From assembly GCA_049644285.1 (NCBI GenBank), contig JBARRP010000097.1, positions 1-64,000 of the forward strand: a DNA stretch of 64,000 nucleotides. The letters are read 5' to 3'. The notes under the pieces were generated by a model, which had not been told where the DNA came from, made no database searches, and saw only the letters and a list, made by a program, of their open reading frames with translations. Shown here one piece after another: positions 28,296 to 36,860 of this stretch. Origin of the DNA: CAVRXT01 sp049644285 (GTDB lineage Bacteria > Acidobacteriota > Terriglobia > Acidiferrales > UBA7541). The position numbers were made by a program, and so were the translations under genes. The first letter of the stretch is position 1, and every line of letters starts with the position of its first letter.

Positions 28296-29147
28296 TTACA
28301 GCTTTTCGACCCGAATCGAGCCGTCCCCGGAAGTCAGTGTCAGCACGCCACCGCCACCGTTCAGCTTCCCGCGGATGGAAGAGCTGCTCAGCGAACCGGA
28401 GACGGTGACTGGAAAGTCTAAACTGATGTGGCCGTCACCCGTGTGCGCGTCAAGATCGGCGCTGAAATTTTCCGGCAAGCGGAGGTTGATTCGGCCATCG
28501 CCGGTGTGCAGCGTCCAACTGTTGGCGATTTTCGAGCCCGCAGCGGCATCGGCTTGAATGTTGCCGTCGCCGGATCTTAGAGAGAGAGAATCGAATCGGC
28601 CGCGCACGGTGATGTGGCCGTCCCCGGTATCTGCGTTTAACGTGCCGTCCAAATCCGATCCTTCGATATGACCATCCCCAGAATGCAGGTGAATATCGCC
28701 CTTTAGTCCATGGACATCCATGTTCCCGTCGCCCGTATCGATGCGAATGTTCCCCGCAACGGATTGCGAAGTGACATTCCCATCACCGCTATGGATTTCA
28801 AGATCGGCTTCCGGGGGAACGTGGACTTCCACCTTCAAGGATCGATGGTCGATGCCGAACCAGACCCAATGCATATTTCGCACGTCGACCTTTATCTGAA
28901 CCCGATCGCCTTCCTGACTCTCGGTGATACGGACATTCTTGGGGATATTCCAACCGTTCGTGATGACATGCGCTTCCACTTCTCGCGTGGCCCCGGAGAC
29001 GATATCGATGCTGCCGTCGTCCGTTTCAACGTGGACGGCGGGTTTGCCCGTCACTGAATATTTTTTCGACCACTCATCGGCATGGGCTGGCGCCGCTGCC
29101 GCTCCGGCAGCGAGCAGGGCAACCATGAAGGGCCAGCATTTACGCAT
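28296..29147 (-). CDS. Exported DUF4097-family repeat protein (putative adhesin-like)
   Basis: A 283-residue protein with a signal peptide (MVALLAAGAAAAPAHA). It then has a run of short beta repeats in which the core GDG[HNRS][IM] recurs about every 17-25 residues (at least seven copies from the middle to the C-terminus). This is the DUF4097 putative-adhesin pattern, which should fold into a right-handed parallel beta-helix-like solenoid. Family members are often linked to membrane stress or anti-sigma loci. No partner is adjacent here apart from a possible small membrane protein downstream. Function unknown. Confidence 0.8.
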   Translation of the reverse strand: MRKCWPFMVALLAAGAAAAPAHADEWSKKYSVTGKPAVHVETDDGSIDIVSGATREVEAHVITNGWNIPKNVRITESQEGDRVQIKVDVRNMHWVWFGIDHRSLKVEVHVPPEADLEIHSGDGNVTSQSVAGNIRIDTGDGNMDVHGLKGDIHLHSGDGHIEGSDLDGTLNADTGDGHITVRGRFDSLSLRSGDGNIQADAAAGSKIANSWTLHTGDGRINLRLPENFSADLDAHTGDGHISLDFPVTVSGSLSSSSIRGKLNGGGGVLTLTSGDGSIRVEKL

Positions 29148-29223
29148 TCACACTTCCTCCTCTTTTCACTTTAGAGGTACGAAGGATTGTCTGGAAAAGT
29201 TCCCATGCTGTGGGAGCGGTTTG

Positions 29224-31011
29224 TCAAGCCGACTTGCCCCGCGCCGCGGCGGCGTGCGCCCCATGGGGCTTCGGCCGCAAAGCTGCCAGGAATTTATCGA
29301 CCGGCAACGCGTTGATCACGTCCTTCTTCTCGGTCCATCCGCGCCGCGCCGTAACGACCCCGTATTTGATGAAGCGCAGGTTGGCCGTCGAATGGGAATC
29401 GGTCGAGATCACAATCTTCACGCCTTTGTCTCTCGCTAAACGGACGTGCGTGTCCTTCAGGTCCAGACGATCGGGATAGGAATTGCACTCCATCACAACG
29501 CCATGCTTCTTTGCCGCTTCTAGAACTTTTTCCATGTCGTAATCAAACGGATCGCGGCGCAGGATGAGCCGCCCGGTGGGATGCGCGATGATCTGGGCAT
29601 AGGGATTCTCGATCGCGGCCAGAATTCGTTCCGTCATCGCACTCCGGTCCAAATTCATGTACGAGTGCACTGAGCAGACCACCACATCGAGTTGCGCGAG
29701 CACTTCATCGTCGAGATCGAGCGAGCCGTCTTTGCGGATGTCCACTTCCATGCCCGCGAATAAGCGGATCCCGCCGGCGCGCTTTTCGGCCGCGCGGATT
29801 TTCTTGATCTGCTCGAGCGTGCGCTTTTCATCCAGGCCGTTCGCGACGGTGACCGCCTTCGAATGATCGGTCAGCGCGATGTATTCGTAGCCAAGATCGC
29901 GCGCGCCCTGCGCCATTTCCTCGATGGAGTTCTTTCCATCCGATGCGGTTGTGTGCATCTGCAGATCGCCGCGAATGTCCTTGAGTTCAATCAATTCGGG
30001 CAGCTTGCCCTGCTCGGCAGCCTCGATTTCGCCCGTGTTCTCGCGCAGCTCGGGCGGGATATATGCCAGCTTCAGCTTCGAGTAGATTTCTTCCTCGGTT
30101 TGGCTGGCGACGACACGACCTCCCTTCAGGGTTGTCAGCGCGTACTCGTTGAGCGTGAAGCCCATTTCATTCGCCCGCCCGCGAAGGGTCACGTTGTGTT
30201 CCTTCGAACCGGTGAAATAGAGCAGCGCAGCCCCGAAGCTTTTCTTCTGTAGCAGCCGCACGTCCACCTGCATGTCGTTTCCGAGCAGGAAACTGACTTT
30301 GTTCTCGCCGCGCGCCAGCACCCGCTGAATTTCCGGGAATTTCAGAATGTGGTCGGCAACTGAGTCCACATCTTTCTGCTTGGCGCTGCCGGGGCGCATG
30401 CTGACGAGCAGGTCGAGATCGCCGATCGTCTCCTTGCCGCGCCGCAACGAACCCGCCGGCGTGACGGACTCGACTGCGTTGCCGGCCTTCACGATGTACT
30501 GCGACAACCGCTCGGCAGTTTCGGTCGCGGTGTTCAGGTGGAAGCGTCCGGAAGAGCGCTTGAACACCTCGATCGCCTTCAGAATATTCTGCTCGCTCTT
30601 TTCCCCGAACCCGGCGAGTTCCTGCAGCTTGCCTTCGAGTGCGAGTTTTTCAAGATCGGCAACGGTTGCGCATTTGAACTTGCGCCAAAGCAGCGCCGCC
30701 TTCTTCGGGCCAAGGGATTGCAGCGTGAGCAGATCGAGAATCGTGGGCGGGTATTTCTTCAGCAGCTTCTTGCGCAGCGAGTAGTCGCCGGTCTTCAGGA
30801 TTTCGCGGATATGCTCGGCCATGCCTTCACCGATGCCCGGAAGGGCGGTCAGCTTCTCTTCGTCTTGGGCGATTTGCTCAATCGATTCGGCAAGACCCTC
30901 GAGTAGCTGGGCGGCGCGCTCGTAGCTACGGTATCGGCCGATAATGGCGCCATCAATTTCGAGCAATTGCGCGGTGTGATGCAGGATTTTGGCGACTTCG
31001 CGATTGTCCAT
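29224..31011 (-). CDS. polX: DNA polymerase/3'-5' exonuclease PolX
   Basis: A ~595-residue family X polymerase with a PHP domain. Order: 8-kDa helix-hairpin-helix region (ALPGIGEGMAEHI), polymerase palm with GDLDLLVSM and later DVRLL metal aspartates, and C-terminal PHP exonuclease (MHTTASDGKNSIEEM, LTDHSKAV, VISTDSHS). It acts in base-excision and gap-filling repair. The open frame starts 31 codons earlier, but family proteins begin as MDNREVAKIL, so ATG 31009-31011 is used. No ribosome binding site precedes this ATG; a TATAAT box ends seven bases upstream. Confidence 0.92.
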   Translation of the reverse strand: MDNREVAKILHHTAQLLEIDGAIIGRYRSYERAAQLLEGLAESIEQIAQDEEKLTALPGIGEGMAEHIREILKTGDYSLRKKLLKKYPPTILDLLTLQSLGPKKAALLWRKFKCATVADLEKLALEGKLQELAGFGEKSEQNILKAIEVFKRSSGRFHLNTATETAERLSQYIVKAGNAVESVTPAGSLRRGKETIGDLDLLVSMRPGSAKQKDVDSVADHILKFPEIQRVLARGENKVSFLLGNDMQVDVRLLQKKSFGAALLYFTGSKEHNVTLRGRANEMGFTLNEYALTTLKGGRVVASQTEEEIYSKLKLAYIPPELRENTGEIEAAEQGKLPELIELKDIRGDLQMHTTASDGKNSIEEMAQGARDLGYEYIALTDHSKAVTVANGLDEKRTLEQIKKIRAAEKRAGGIRLFAGMEVDIRKDGSLDLDDEVLAQLDVVVCSVHSYMNLDRSAMTERILAAIENPYAQIIAHPTGRLILRRDPFDYDMEKVLEAAKKHGVVMECNSYPDRLDLKDTHVRLARDKGVKIVISTDSHSTANLRFIKYGVVTARRGWTEKKDVINALPVDKFLAALRPKPHGAHAAAARGKSA

Positions 31012-31018
31012 GCCGTTG

Positions 31019-31024
31019 ATTATA
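31019..31024 (-). promoter_or_regulatory. TATAAT box immediately upstream of polX
   Basis: A perfect -10 hexamer on the minus strand, with only seven bases between it and the polX ATG. The -35 region is weak (TGTCCA at 17-base spacing). If used, transcription would start at or next to the ATG, giving a leaderless message. Confidence 0.4.
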
Positions 31025-31134
31025 AGAGGAAAAGTGGCTGGTGGACAGGGTAAGCGCCTCGCGATCGCGTGGGAGCCGCGCAGCCAGGAGTGGCTGTGCC
31101 GCACAACTGCTTGGCTTGACCGCGGCGATTTAAA

Positions 31135-31647
31135 TCAGCGATGAAACCGCAGGTAATACAGAATCGCCGCCACTGACTTCGCGTCTCGAATCTTGCCGGT
31201 GCGAATCCATTTTTCCGCTTCGTGCAATTTGACGATGCGGGACGTAATCCGCTCATCTTCTTCCGGGCGGGCCTGTCCTTCCCGCAGGCCTTCGGCGGCG
31301 AATACAACCATTCTTTCGGTGACGAATCCGGGCGTGGGGAAGAGGTCCATCAGCTTCCGGTAACGGCGCGCCGTATACCCGGTTTCCTCCGCCAGCTCGC
31401 GGCGGGCGGCGGTGAGGGGCGACTCGCCGCGATCGATTCTTCCAGCGACAAGTTCCCAAAGAAAACGCCCGACGGAATGGCGGTACTGCCGGATCATCAG
31501 AATGCGGCCTCCTGGGAACACGGGCATCACAACCACCGAGCCGGGATGCACCACCACATCCCGCGTGGCCTCGACACCTCCGGGCTCGATCACTCGATCC
31601 CGTCGAACACTAAACACTCGGCCCGCGTAAACCGTCCGGCTGCTCAA
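31135..31647 (-). CDS. Nudix hydrolase, ADP-ribose pyrophosphatase-like
   Basis: A 170-residue protein with a complete Nudix box at residues 69-91 (GRIDRGE, RREL and EETG elements in spacing). The following loop region LFPTPGFVTERMVVFAAEGL is typical of ADP-ribose pyrophosphatases. It should split ADP-ribose into AMP and ribose-5-phosphate. The only usable start is TTG 31645-31647. Family members usually begin a few residues upstream with a similar KILSSRTVY sequence, so the start is slightly uncertain. It is divergent from the LytTR regulator gene. Confidence 0.88.
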   Translation of the reverse strand: MSSRTVYAGRVFSVRRDRVIEPGGVEATRDVVVHPGSVVVMPVFPGGRILMIRQYRHSVGRFLWELVAGRIDRGESPLTAARRELAEETGYTARRYRKLMDLFPTPGFVTERMVVFAAEGLREGQARPEEDERITSRIVKLHEAEKWIRTGKIRDAKSVAAILYYLRFHR

Positions 31648-31834
31648 GATCTTTGCGATGCCGCGGTTCTTATTTGTCGCCAGAGTGCACCTCCGTTAGG
31701 GCCGCCCCCATCATACGGTGTGCGGGCGCCGAATTGCCAACCTCTCCGAGATATCGCCCGGCACCTTTTCTTGTCTCGTTCGGTGTGTTCGGATATTCTG
31801 GTTTCGGAATTTCCCGGCAAATGCTCGCAGACTG

Positions 31835-32608
31835 ATGCCCATCAACACGCTCATCGTGGATGACGAACGGCCGGCTCGCGACGAGCTCGCTTATCTCCTG
31901 AAGGCCTTTCCCGACGTCAACATCGTGGGGCAGGGAAAGAACGGCCTCGAAGCAGTTTCGCTGATCAAGGAGCACAATCCGGACCTGGTTTTCCTCGATG
32001 TGCAGATGCCGGGTCTCGATGGATTCGGCGTGATCAAGAAACTGGTCGAACGCAAACTTCGCCTTCCTCAGATCATTTTTGCTACGGCGTTTGACAATTA
32101 CGCCGTGCACGCCTTCGAAGTGAACGCCGTCGATTACGTTTTGAAGCCGTTCGACAAGGGCCGGGTCGCCAAGGCTATCCAGCGCGCCAAGAAAATGGTC
32201 GAAGCGAACTCCTCGCCGGTCGAGCGCCTCGAAAGTCTCGTCGGCCAGCTCGGCGCGACGAAGGCGGCGCAGCCGGTCAAGCTCCTGATGAAGTCGCAGT
32301 CGCGTCTCTTACTGATCGACGCCGAAGAGATGGTCTATGCCTCGATCCAGGATGGCACGATCACGATTTACACCCGCGAGGCTGAAGGCGTCTCGAATTT
32401 CCGCACCATCGAGGAGCTGCAAGCCTCGCTCGATGCCGACAAATTCTGGCGCGCGCACCGCTCTTATCTGGTGAACATCAACCAGATCAAGGAAGTCGTG
32501 CCGTGGTTCAAGTCGAGCTACATGGTGAAGATGAATGACAAGCGCGCCAGCGAAATCCCCGTCAGCCGCGCCCAGACCAAGCGCCTCCGCGAATTATTGA
32601 AACTCTAA
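31835..32608 (+). CDS. LytTR-family response regulator
   Basis: A 257-residue two-component regulator. The receiver domain begins LIVDDERPARDEL. The phospho-acceptor Asp is in LVFLDVQMPGLDG, and conserved Thr/Lys occur in ATAFDNYA and VLKPFDKGR. The C-terminal LytTR DNA-binding domain runs from about residue 150 (VKLLMKSQSRLLLID to FWRAHRSYLVNINQIKEV). It would turn on genes after phosphorylation by a sensor kinase, which is not in this window. ATG 31835 is the start directly before the receiver; the frame extends farther upstream without domain content. Confidence 0.92.
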   Translation: MPINTLIVDDERPARDELAYLLKAFPDVNIVGQGKNGLEAVSLIKEHNPDLVFLDVQMPGLDGFGVIKKLVERKLRLPQIIFATAFDNYAVHAFEVNAVDYVLKPFDKGRVAKAIQRAKKMVEANSSPVERLESLVGQLGATKAAQPVKLLMKSQSRLLLIDAEEMVYASIQDGTITIYTREAEGVSNFRTIEELQASLDADKFWRAHRSYLVNINQIKEVVPWFKSSYMVKMNDKRASEIPVSRAQTKRLRELLKL

Positions 32609-32621
32609 GCACCAGCTCGAA

Positions 32622-32666
32622 CTCAGCATGCATTCCGACTTGGGGCCGTAAGGGCTCAGCATGCTG
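32622..32666 (+). repeat. Short direct repeat and palindrome
   Basis: CTCAGCATGC occurs at 32622-32631 and 32655-32664. The second copy extends into the perfect palindrome CAGCATGCTG (32657-32666). It lies between the LytTR regulator and the acyl-CoA dehydrogenase. It may be a protein-binding site, but it is only two copies. Confidence 0.35.
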
Positions 32667-32741
32667 TGCCCGTTTCAATCGCGTCGCGGTCACATTTGGG
32701 CCTCCCTCAACGCTGTGCTAGTATCGTCCGTTTGATTGCCG

Positions 32742-33899
32742 ATGGATTTTTCCCTCACCAGCGACCAGCTCCTTATCCGCGACACCGTCCGCCAGTTCAT
32801 GGAAACCGAGATGCGCCCGATTCTGCGCGATCTCGAACGCTCGGACAAATTCCCAGCCGAACAGATCCGCAAGCTCGGCGAGCTCGGTTGTTGCGGGATG
32901 CTCGTGCCCGAAGAATGGGGCGGCGCGGGGACGGACACCATCAGCTATGCGCTGATGATCGAAGAAGTGGCGCGAGTCTGCGCCTCTACCGCCGTCATTC
33001 TTAGCGTTACGAACTCCGTCGCCGGCATGCCTATCTACAAATACGGCACCGAGGCGCAAAAGAAGAAATACTTGCACCGGCTCTCGCGGGGGGAAACACT
33101 CGGCGCCTTCTGCCTCACCGAGCCGCAGGCCGGGTCCGATTCCGCGGGCATCCAGAGCTGCGCAACACGCCAGGGCAACCAGTACACTATCAACGGCACA
33201 AAAATCTGGGTCTCGAATGCCGGTGCCTCGGGCGTCTACGTGGTCTTTGCGAAAACGGACCCCGCAGCGGGAGCACGCGGGGTTACTGCTTTCCTCGTCG
33301 AGCCAAATTTCCCTGGCTTTCGCATCAGCCGTTACGAGGATAAAATGGGTTTGCGGTTATCGCACTCGGCCGAAATCGTCTTCGAAGATTGCGGCGTGCC
33401 GGTCGAGAATCGCCTTGGCGACGAGGGGCAAGGTTTGAAGATCGCTTTGGAAGCGTTGGACGGGGGACGAATCGGGATCGCGGCGCAGGCTGTCGGGCTG
33501 GCTCAGGGAGCGATCGAGGCTTCCGCGCGTTATGCGAAGCAACGCCGTGCCTTTGGGAAAACAATTTCAGACTTTCAAGCGATTCAGTCGATGCTGGCGG
33601 ATATGCAAACCGAAATTGAGGCCGCGCGGGCGCTGACACACCACGCCGCCTGGATTCGCGATCACGGCGGCCAGCGTCTTGGCCCTCACGCCGCTCGCGC
33701 GAAAGTCTACGCCAGCGAGATGGCCAATCGCGTTGCAGCCAAGGCCGTGCAGATTCATGGCAGCCTGGGCTATTCACGGGAAAGCGACGTCGAGCGCTAC
33801 TATCGCGACGCGCGCGTTCTGACAATTTACGAGGGAACCAGCGAAATGCAGCGCATTGTCATCTCCCGCGATCTTCTGCACTCGTCAGGAGGCGCGTAG
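32742..33899 (+). CDS. Acyl-CoA dehydrogenase
   Basis: A 385-residue FAD enzyme that introduces the alpha-beta double bond in acyl-CoA, in fatty or branched-chain acid breakdown. The N-terminal helical domain begins MDFSLTSDQ. The middle beta domain has FCLTEPQAGSDS and TKIWVSNAGASGVYVVFAK. The C-terminal domain has AVQIHGSLGYSRESDVERYYRDAR and then ITIYEGTSEMQR, where the Glu of YEGTSE is the catalytic base. The ATG is preferred over the in-frame TTG two codons upstream. Its stop codon abuts the trpS start directly. Confidence 0.93.
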   Translation: MDFSLTSDQLLIRDTVRQFMETEMRPILRDLERSDKFPAEQIRKLGELGCCGMLVPEEWGGAGTDTISYALMIEEVARVCASTAVILSVTNSVAGMPIYKYGTEAQKKKYLHRLSRGETLGAFCLTEPQAGSDSAGIQSCATRQGNQYTINGTKIWVSNAGASGVYVVFAKTDPAAGARGVTAFLVEPNFPGFRISRYEDKMGLRLSHSAEIVFEDCGVPVENRLGDEGQGLKIALEALDGGRIGIAAQAVGLAQGAIEASARYAKQRRAFGKTISDFQAIQSMLADMQTEIEAARALTHHAAWIRDHGGQRLGPHAARAKVYASEMANRVAAKAVQIHGSLGYSRESDVERYYRDARVLTIYEGTSEMQRIVISRDLLHSSGGA

Positions 33900-35237
33900 G
33901 TGAATCCTGCGGAGAACGCCTTAGCCGGCGAGTTCAGCCAGCGCACCCGCGCGAAGGGCAAGCGCAAACGAGTCCTCAGCGGGATGCGTCCCACCGGCCG
34001 TCTTCACCTCGGCCATTATTTCGGCGCCCTTTCCAATTGGCTTAAGTTGCAGGAGGAATACGACTGCTTCTATTTCGTCGCCGACTGGCACGCGCTGACC
34101 ACGCATTACGAAGAAACTTCGTCGATCGCACAGAACACCCTCGAAGTCGTAACCGACTGGCTTTCCGTCGGCCTTGATCCGGAGAAATCGACGATGTTCG
34201 TGCAGTCCCAGATTCTCGAACACGCCGAGTTGCATCTGCTTCTGTCGATGGTTACACCCCTGAGCTGGCTCGAGCGCGTACCCACCTACAAAGAGCAGAT
34301 CGAAAACCTCAGGGACCGCAACCTGGGTACTTACGGTTTCCTCGGCTATCCGTTACTTCAGACCGCCGACATTGTCATGTACGGGGTCCCGAAAACGGAG
34401 CTGCTTGTTCCGGTGGGAGAGGACCAGGCTCCCCACATCGAGCTTTCCCGCGAGATTGTGCGCCGGTTCAACGCTTACTTCGGACTGAGAGTTGACCGCG
34501 ACAAGCTTTCAGCGCCGAGGAACCTCGAAGCCGCAACGGCCCTATGCACGCAGCTATCTTTGCAACCGGGACAACAGTTTACTTGGGAGAGTGCCCCAAG
34601 CGCAGTGGATGTTGCGCAACGCATTCGCCGCCACGCGGCAGAGATAGGCTTTAAGAACTTTGTCGAGTCGTATCCGAAGTGCAGGCCGTTCATTCGTCAA
34701 GAAAGCATTCTACGGGAACCGGAGGTGATGCTGACGGAAACGCCGCGACTACCGGGCACAGACGGCCGCCGCATGGCGAAAAGCTACGGCAACGCCATCT
34801 GGCTGAGCGATCCACCGGATGAAATCCGCGGCAAAGTCCACAACATGATGACCGATCCGCAGCGGGTGCGGCGCACCGATCCCGGGCGACCGGAGGTCTG
34901 TCCTGTTTTCGCTTACCACAAATTGTTCTCGACTCCCGATGTCATCGCATGGTCGGACCACGGATGCCGGACGGCTGAGATCGGGTGCGTCGATTGCAAA
35001 GCCAAAATGGCCGAGGGGCTGATCCGCTGGATAGAGCCGATTCAAGCACGCCGCAAAGAACTCGAGGCGCAGCCGCAGCAAGTTTGGGATATTCTGGACG
35101 CGGGGTCGGCGCAGGCTCGGAAGACAGCGCGCCGGACGATGCGCCGCGTGCGCGAAGCGATCTTCGACTGGGACGCGGTTCGCAAAGCTGCAAGTGTGGC
35201 CGGACCGAGCATTCGCAAAGTGGCGACCGGAGACTAG
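33900..35237 (+). CDS. trpS: Tryptophanyl-tRNA synthetase with an internal insertion
   Basis: A class Ic synthetase charging tRNA-Trp. The HIGH-type motif is HLGH (residues 36-39). LVPVGEDQAPHIELSREI is the usual family segment, and the KMSKS loop appears as RMAKS (291-295). Length is 445 rather than the usual 325-350. The excess is a ~26-residue N-terminal extension and a ~75-residue block at about 196-271 between NAYFG and EPEVMLTETPRLPG, where relatives have only a short loop. The frame is intact through the block. Start is GTG 33900, directly after the preceding TAG; scpA follows after one base. Confidence 0.88.
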   Translation: MNPAENALAGEFSQRTRAKGKRKRVLSGMRPTGRLHLGHYFGALSNWLKLQEEYDCFYFVADWHALTTHYEETSSIAQNTLEVVTDWLSVGLDPEKSTMFVQSQILEHAELHLLLSMVTPLSWLERVPTYKEQIENLRDRNLGTYGFLGYPLLQTADIVMYGVPKTELLVPVGEDQAPHIELSREIVRRFNAYFGLRVDRDKLSAPRNLEAATALCTQLSLQPGQQFTWESAPSAVDVAQRIRRHAAEIGFKNFVESYPKCRPFIRQESILREPEVMLTETPRLPGTDGRRMAKSYGNAIWLSDPPDEIRGKVHNMMTDPQRVRRTDPGRPEVCPVFAYHKLFSTPDVIAWSDHGCRTAEIGCVDCKAKMAEGLIRWIEPIQARRKELEAQPQQVWDILDAGSAQARKTARRTMRRVREAIFDWDAVRKAASVAGPSIRKVATGD

Positions 35238-35238
35238 A

Positions 35239-36015
35239 TTGGCGACTCCGTACAAAATCCAGCTCCCCATCTACGAAGGCCCGCTCGATCTTCTTCTTGA
35301 CCTGATCCGCAAGCAAGAAATCGACATTCACAACATCCCCATCGCGCAAATCACCCAGCAGTATCTCGATTATCTTCACGCCCTCGAAGAGCTCGACATC
35401 GACGTCTCCTCCGATTTCATCTACATGACGGCAACGCTGATCCACATCAAGTCGAAAATGCTCCTGCCGCCCGACCCGCTGGCTGGCCCGGAAGACCAGA
35501 TGGACCCACGCGAGGAGCTGGTGCATCGTCTGCTCGAGCATGAAAAATTCAAAAACGCGGCGCAATTGCTCTACCAGAAACAGCAAATCGAAGCGCACGT
35601 CTGGTCGAACCCGGACCGCTCGATGTACGAAGGCGAGGACGTCGAAGGCGAGATGGTTGTCTCGCTCGTGGACCTCGTGAAGGTCTTTCAGCAGGTGCTC
35701 GAACGCAGCAGGGTAATCCCCAAGATCGAGCTCCAGCACGAAACTTTTACGGTCGCCCAGATGATGGAGAAACTGCGGAAGCGGCTCTCCGCGAGCGAAG
35801 ATCCGCTCTCGCTCATCGAGTTTTTCGAATCCTGCCCGTCCCGCCATGCCATGATCATCGCGTTTCTGGCCGTGCTCGAAATGGTCCGCCTGCAAGCGGT
35901 CGTGCTGGTGCAGTCGGATCTGTTCGCGGACATCCGTCTGCGCAAACACCGAATGTTCGACCTGGTATTTTCCGGCGGGGAAGCCATCTCGAAGATTGAG
36001 GAGCAATACCAGTGA
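35239..36015 (+). CDS. scpA: Segregation and condensation protein A
   Basis: A 258-residue kleisin that bridges the heads of SMC dimers in the bacterial condensin. The N-terminal SMC-neck binding helices read LPIYEGPLDLLLDLIRKQEIDIHNIPIAQITQQYL, the family hallmark. The C-terminal winged-helix part ends HRMFDLVFSGGEAISKIEE. The start is TTG 35239, one base after the trpS stop, with a GGAG site inside the trpS end; an upstream in-frame ATG would give an unrelated N-terminus. Its stop overlaps scpB (GTGA), so both are coupled. Confidence 0.93.
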   Translation: MATPYKIQLPIYEGPLDLLLDLIRKQEIDIHNIPIAQITQQYLDYLHALEELDIDVSSDFIYMTATLIHIKSKMLLPPDPLAGPEDQMDPREELVHRLLEHEKFKNAAQLLYQKQQIEAHVWSNPDRSMYEGEDVEGEMVVSLVDLVKVFQQVLERSRVIPKIELQHETFTVAQMMEKLRKRLSASEDPLSLIEFFESCPSRHAMIIAFLAVLEMVRLQAVVLVQSDLFADIRLRKHRMFDLVFSGGEAISKIEEQYQ

Positions 36016-36776
36016 CCCTGACGCCGCAAGAATTGCGCTCGGCGCTCGAAGCCATCATTTACGTTGCCGACGAGCCGGCGACACTCGATCAGATTTCCGG
36101 CGCTCTCGGCATCGAAAAATCCGAGGTGCGTCACGCACTCGATGAGCTGGTCGCGTCATACGCCGCCGACGATCGCGGAATCGAAATCCGCAAAGTGGCC
36201 GGCGGCTGGAAGTTTTACACCAAGCCGCAGCATCACGACGCCGTGCGGAAGTTCATCAAGAGCCTTCGCCCGCCGTTGCGCCTGACGATGCCTGCACTCG
36301 AAACCCTGGCGGTGATTGCCTATAAGCAGCCAGCCACGGGCCCGGAAATTCAGGAAATCCGGGGCGTGAATTGCGCCGGAGTCATTAAAACGCTGCTCGA
36401 AAAGCGCCTCATCACCACCGCCGGGCGGAAAGAAGTGATCGGCCGGCCAATCCTGTACCGCACGTCGAAAGAATTCCTGATGCGCTTCGGCCTGTCGGAC
36501 GTGGATGAGTTGCCCAGCCTGAAGGAATTCGAGCAATTGGCTCAGGCGGCTCTCGGCGCCGACGAGGGAATCGCGCCTATCGAGCCGGAAGAAGCCGCAC
36601 CCTCGGATTCAATGCTGGCGTCCAGGGCTGATGGAGAGGGAAGCACTGACAGCGCAGCATCCGCCGAGCAACGTTCGCGCGCTGCTGTAGCAGTCGCTGG
36701 AACATCGCCCAAGGCCGCAGCGGAGACCACATCTCCGGCTGAAGAAGCTCAACAAAATCTGCCGCCATCATCGTGA
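36012..36776 (+). CDS. scpB: Segregation and condensation protein B
   Basis: A 254-residue partner of ScpA. Two winged-helix domains cover residues ~1-180: IIYVADEPATLDQISGALGI..., then TMPALETLAVIAYKQPATGPEIQEIRGVNCAGVIKTLLEKRLI, a strongly conserved stretch. The last ~65 residues are a low-complexity Ala/Ser/Glu/Pro tail without counterpart in many relatives. It starts with GTG 36012, overlapping the scpA stop by four bases. Confidence 0.93.
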   Translation: MTLTPQELRSALEAIIYVADEPATLDQISGALGIEKSEVRHALDELVASYAADDRGIEIRKVAGGWKFYTKPQHHDAVRKFIKSLRPPLRLTMPALETLAVIAYKQPATGPEIQEIRGVNCAGVIKTLLEKRLITTAGRKEVIGRPILYRTSKEFLMRFGLSDVDELPSLKEFEQLAQAALGADEGIAPIEPEEAAPSDSMLASRADGEGSTDSAASAEQRSRAAVAVAGTSPKAAAETTSPAEEAQQNLPPSS

Positions 36777-36860
36777 CAGGGCTCGCGAAGCGGCGCCCTT
36801 AGGACGGTTATTTTCGGGCTGGATCACCCTTTCGTGCGTGGATCGGCATTCAGGCGGAAG

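Noticed and set aside
34942..36006. Minus-strand frame of 354 codons across trpS end and scpA
   Set aside because: Antisense to two well-supported genes and spans their junction; composition is typical of a shadow.
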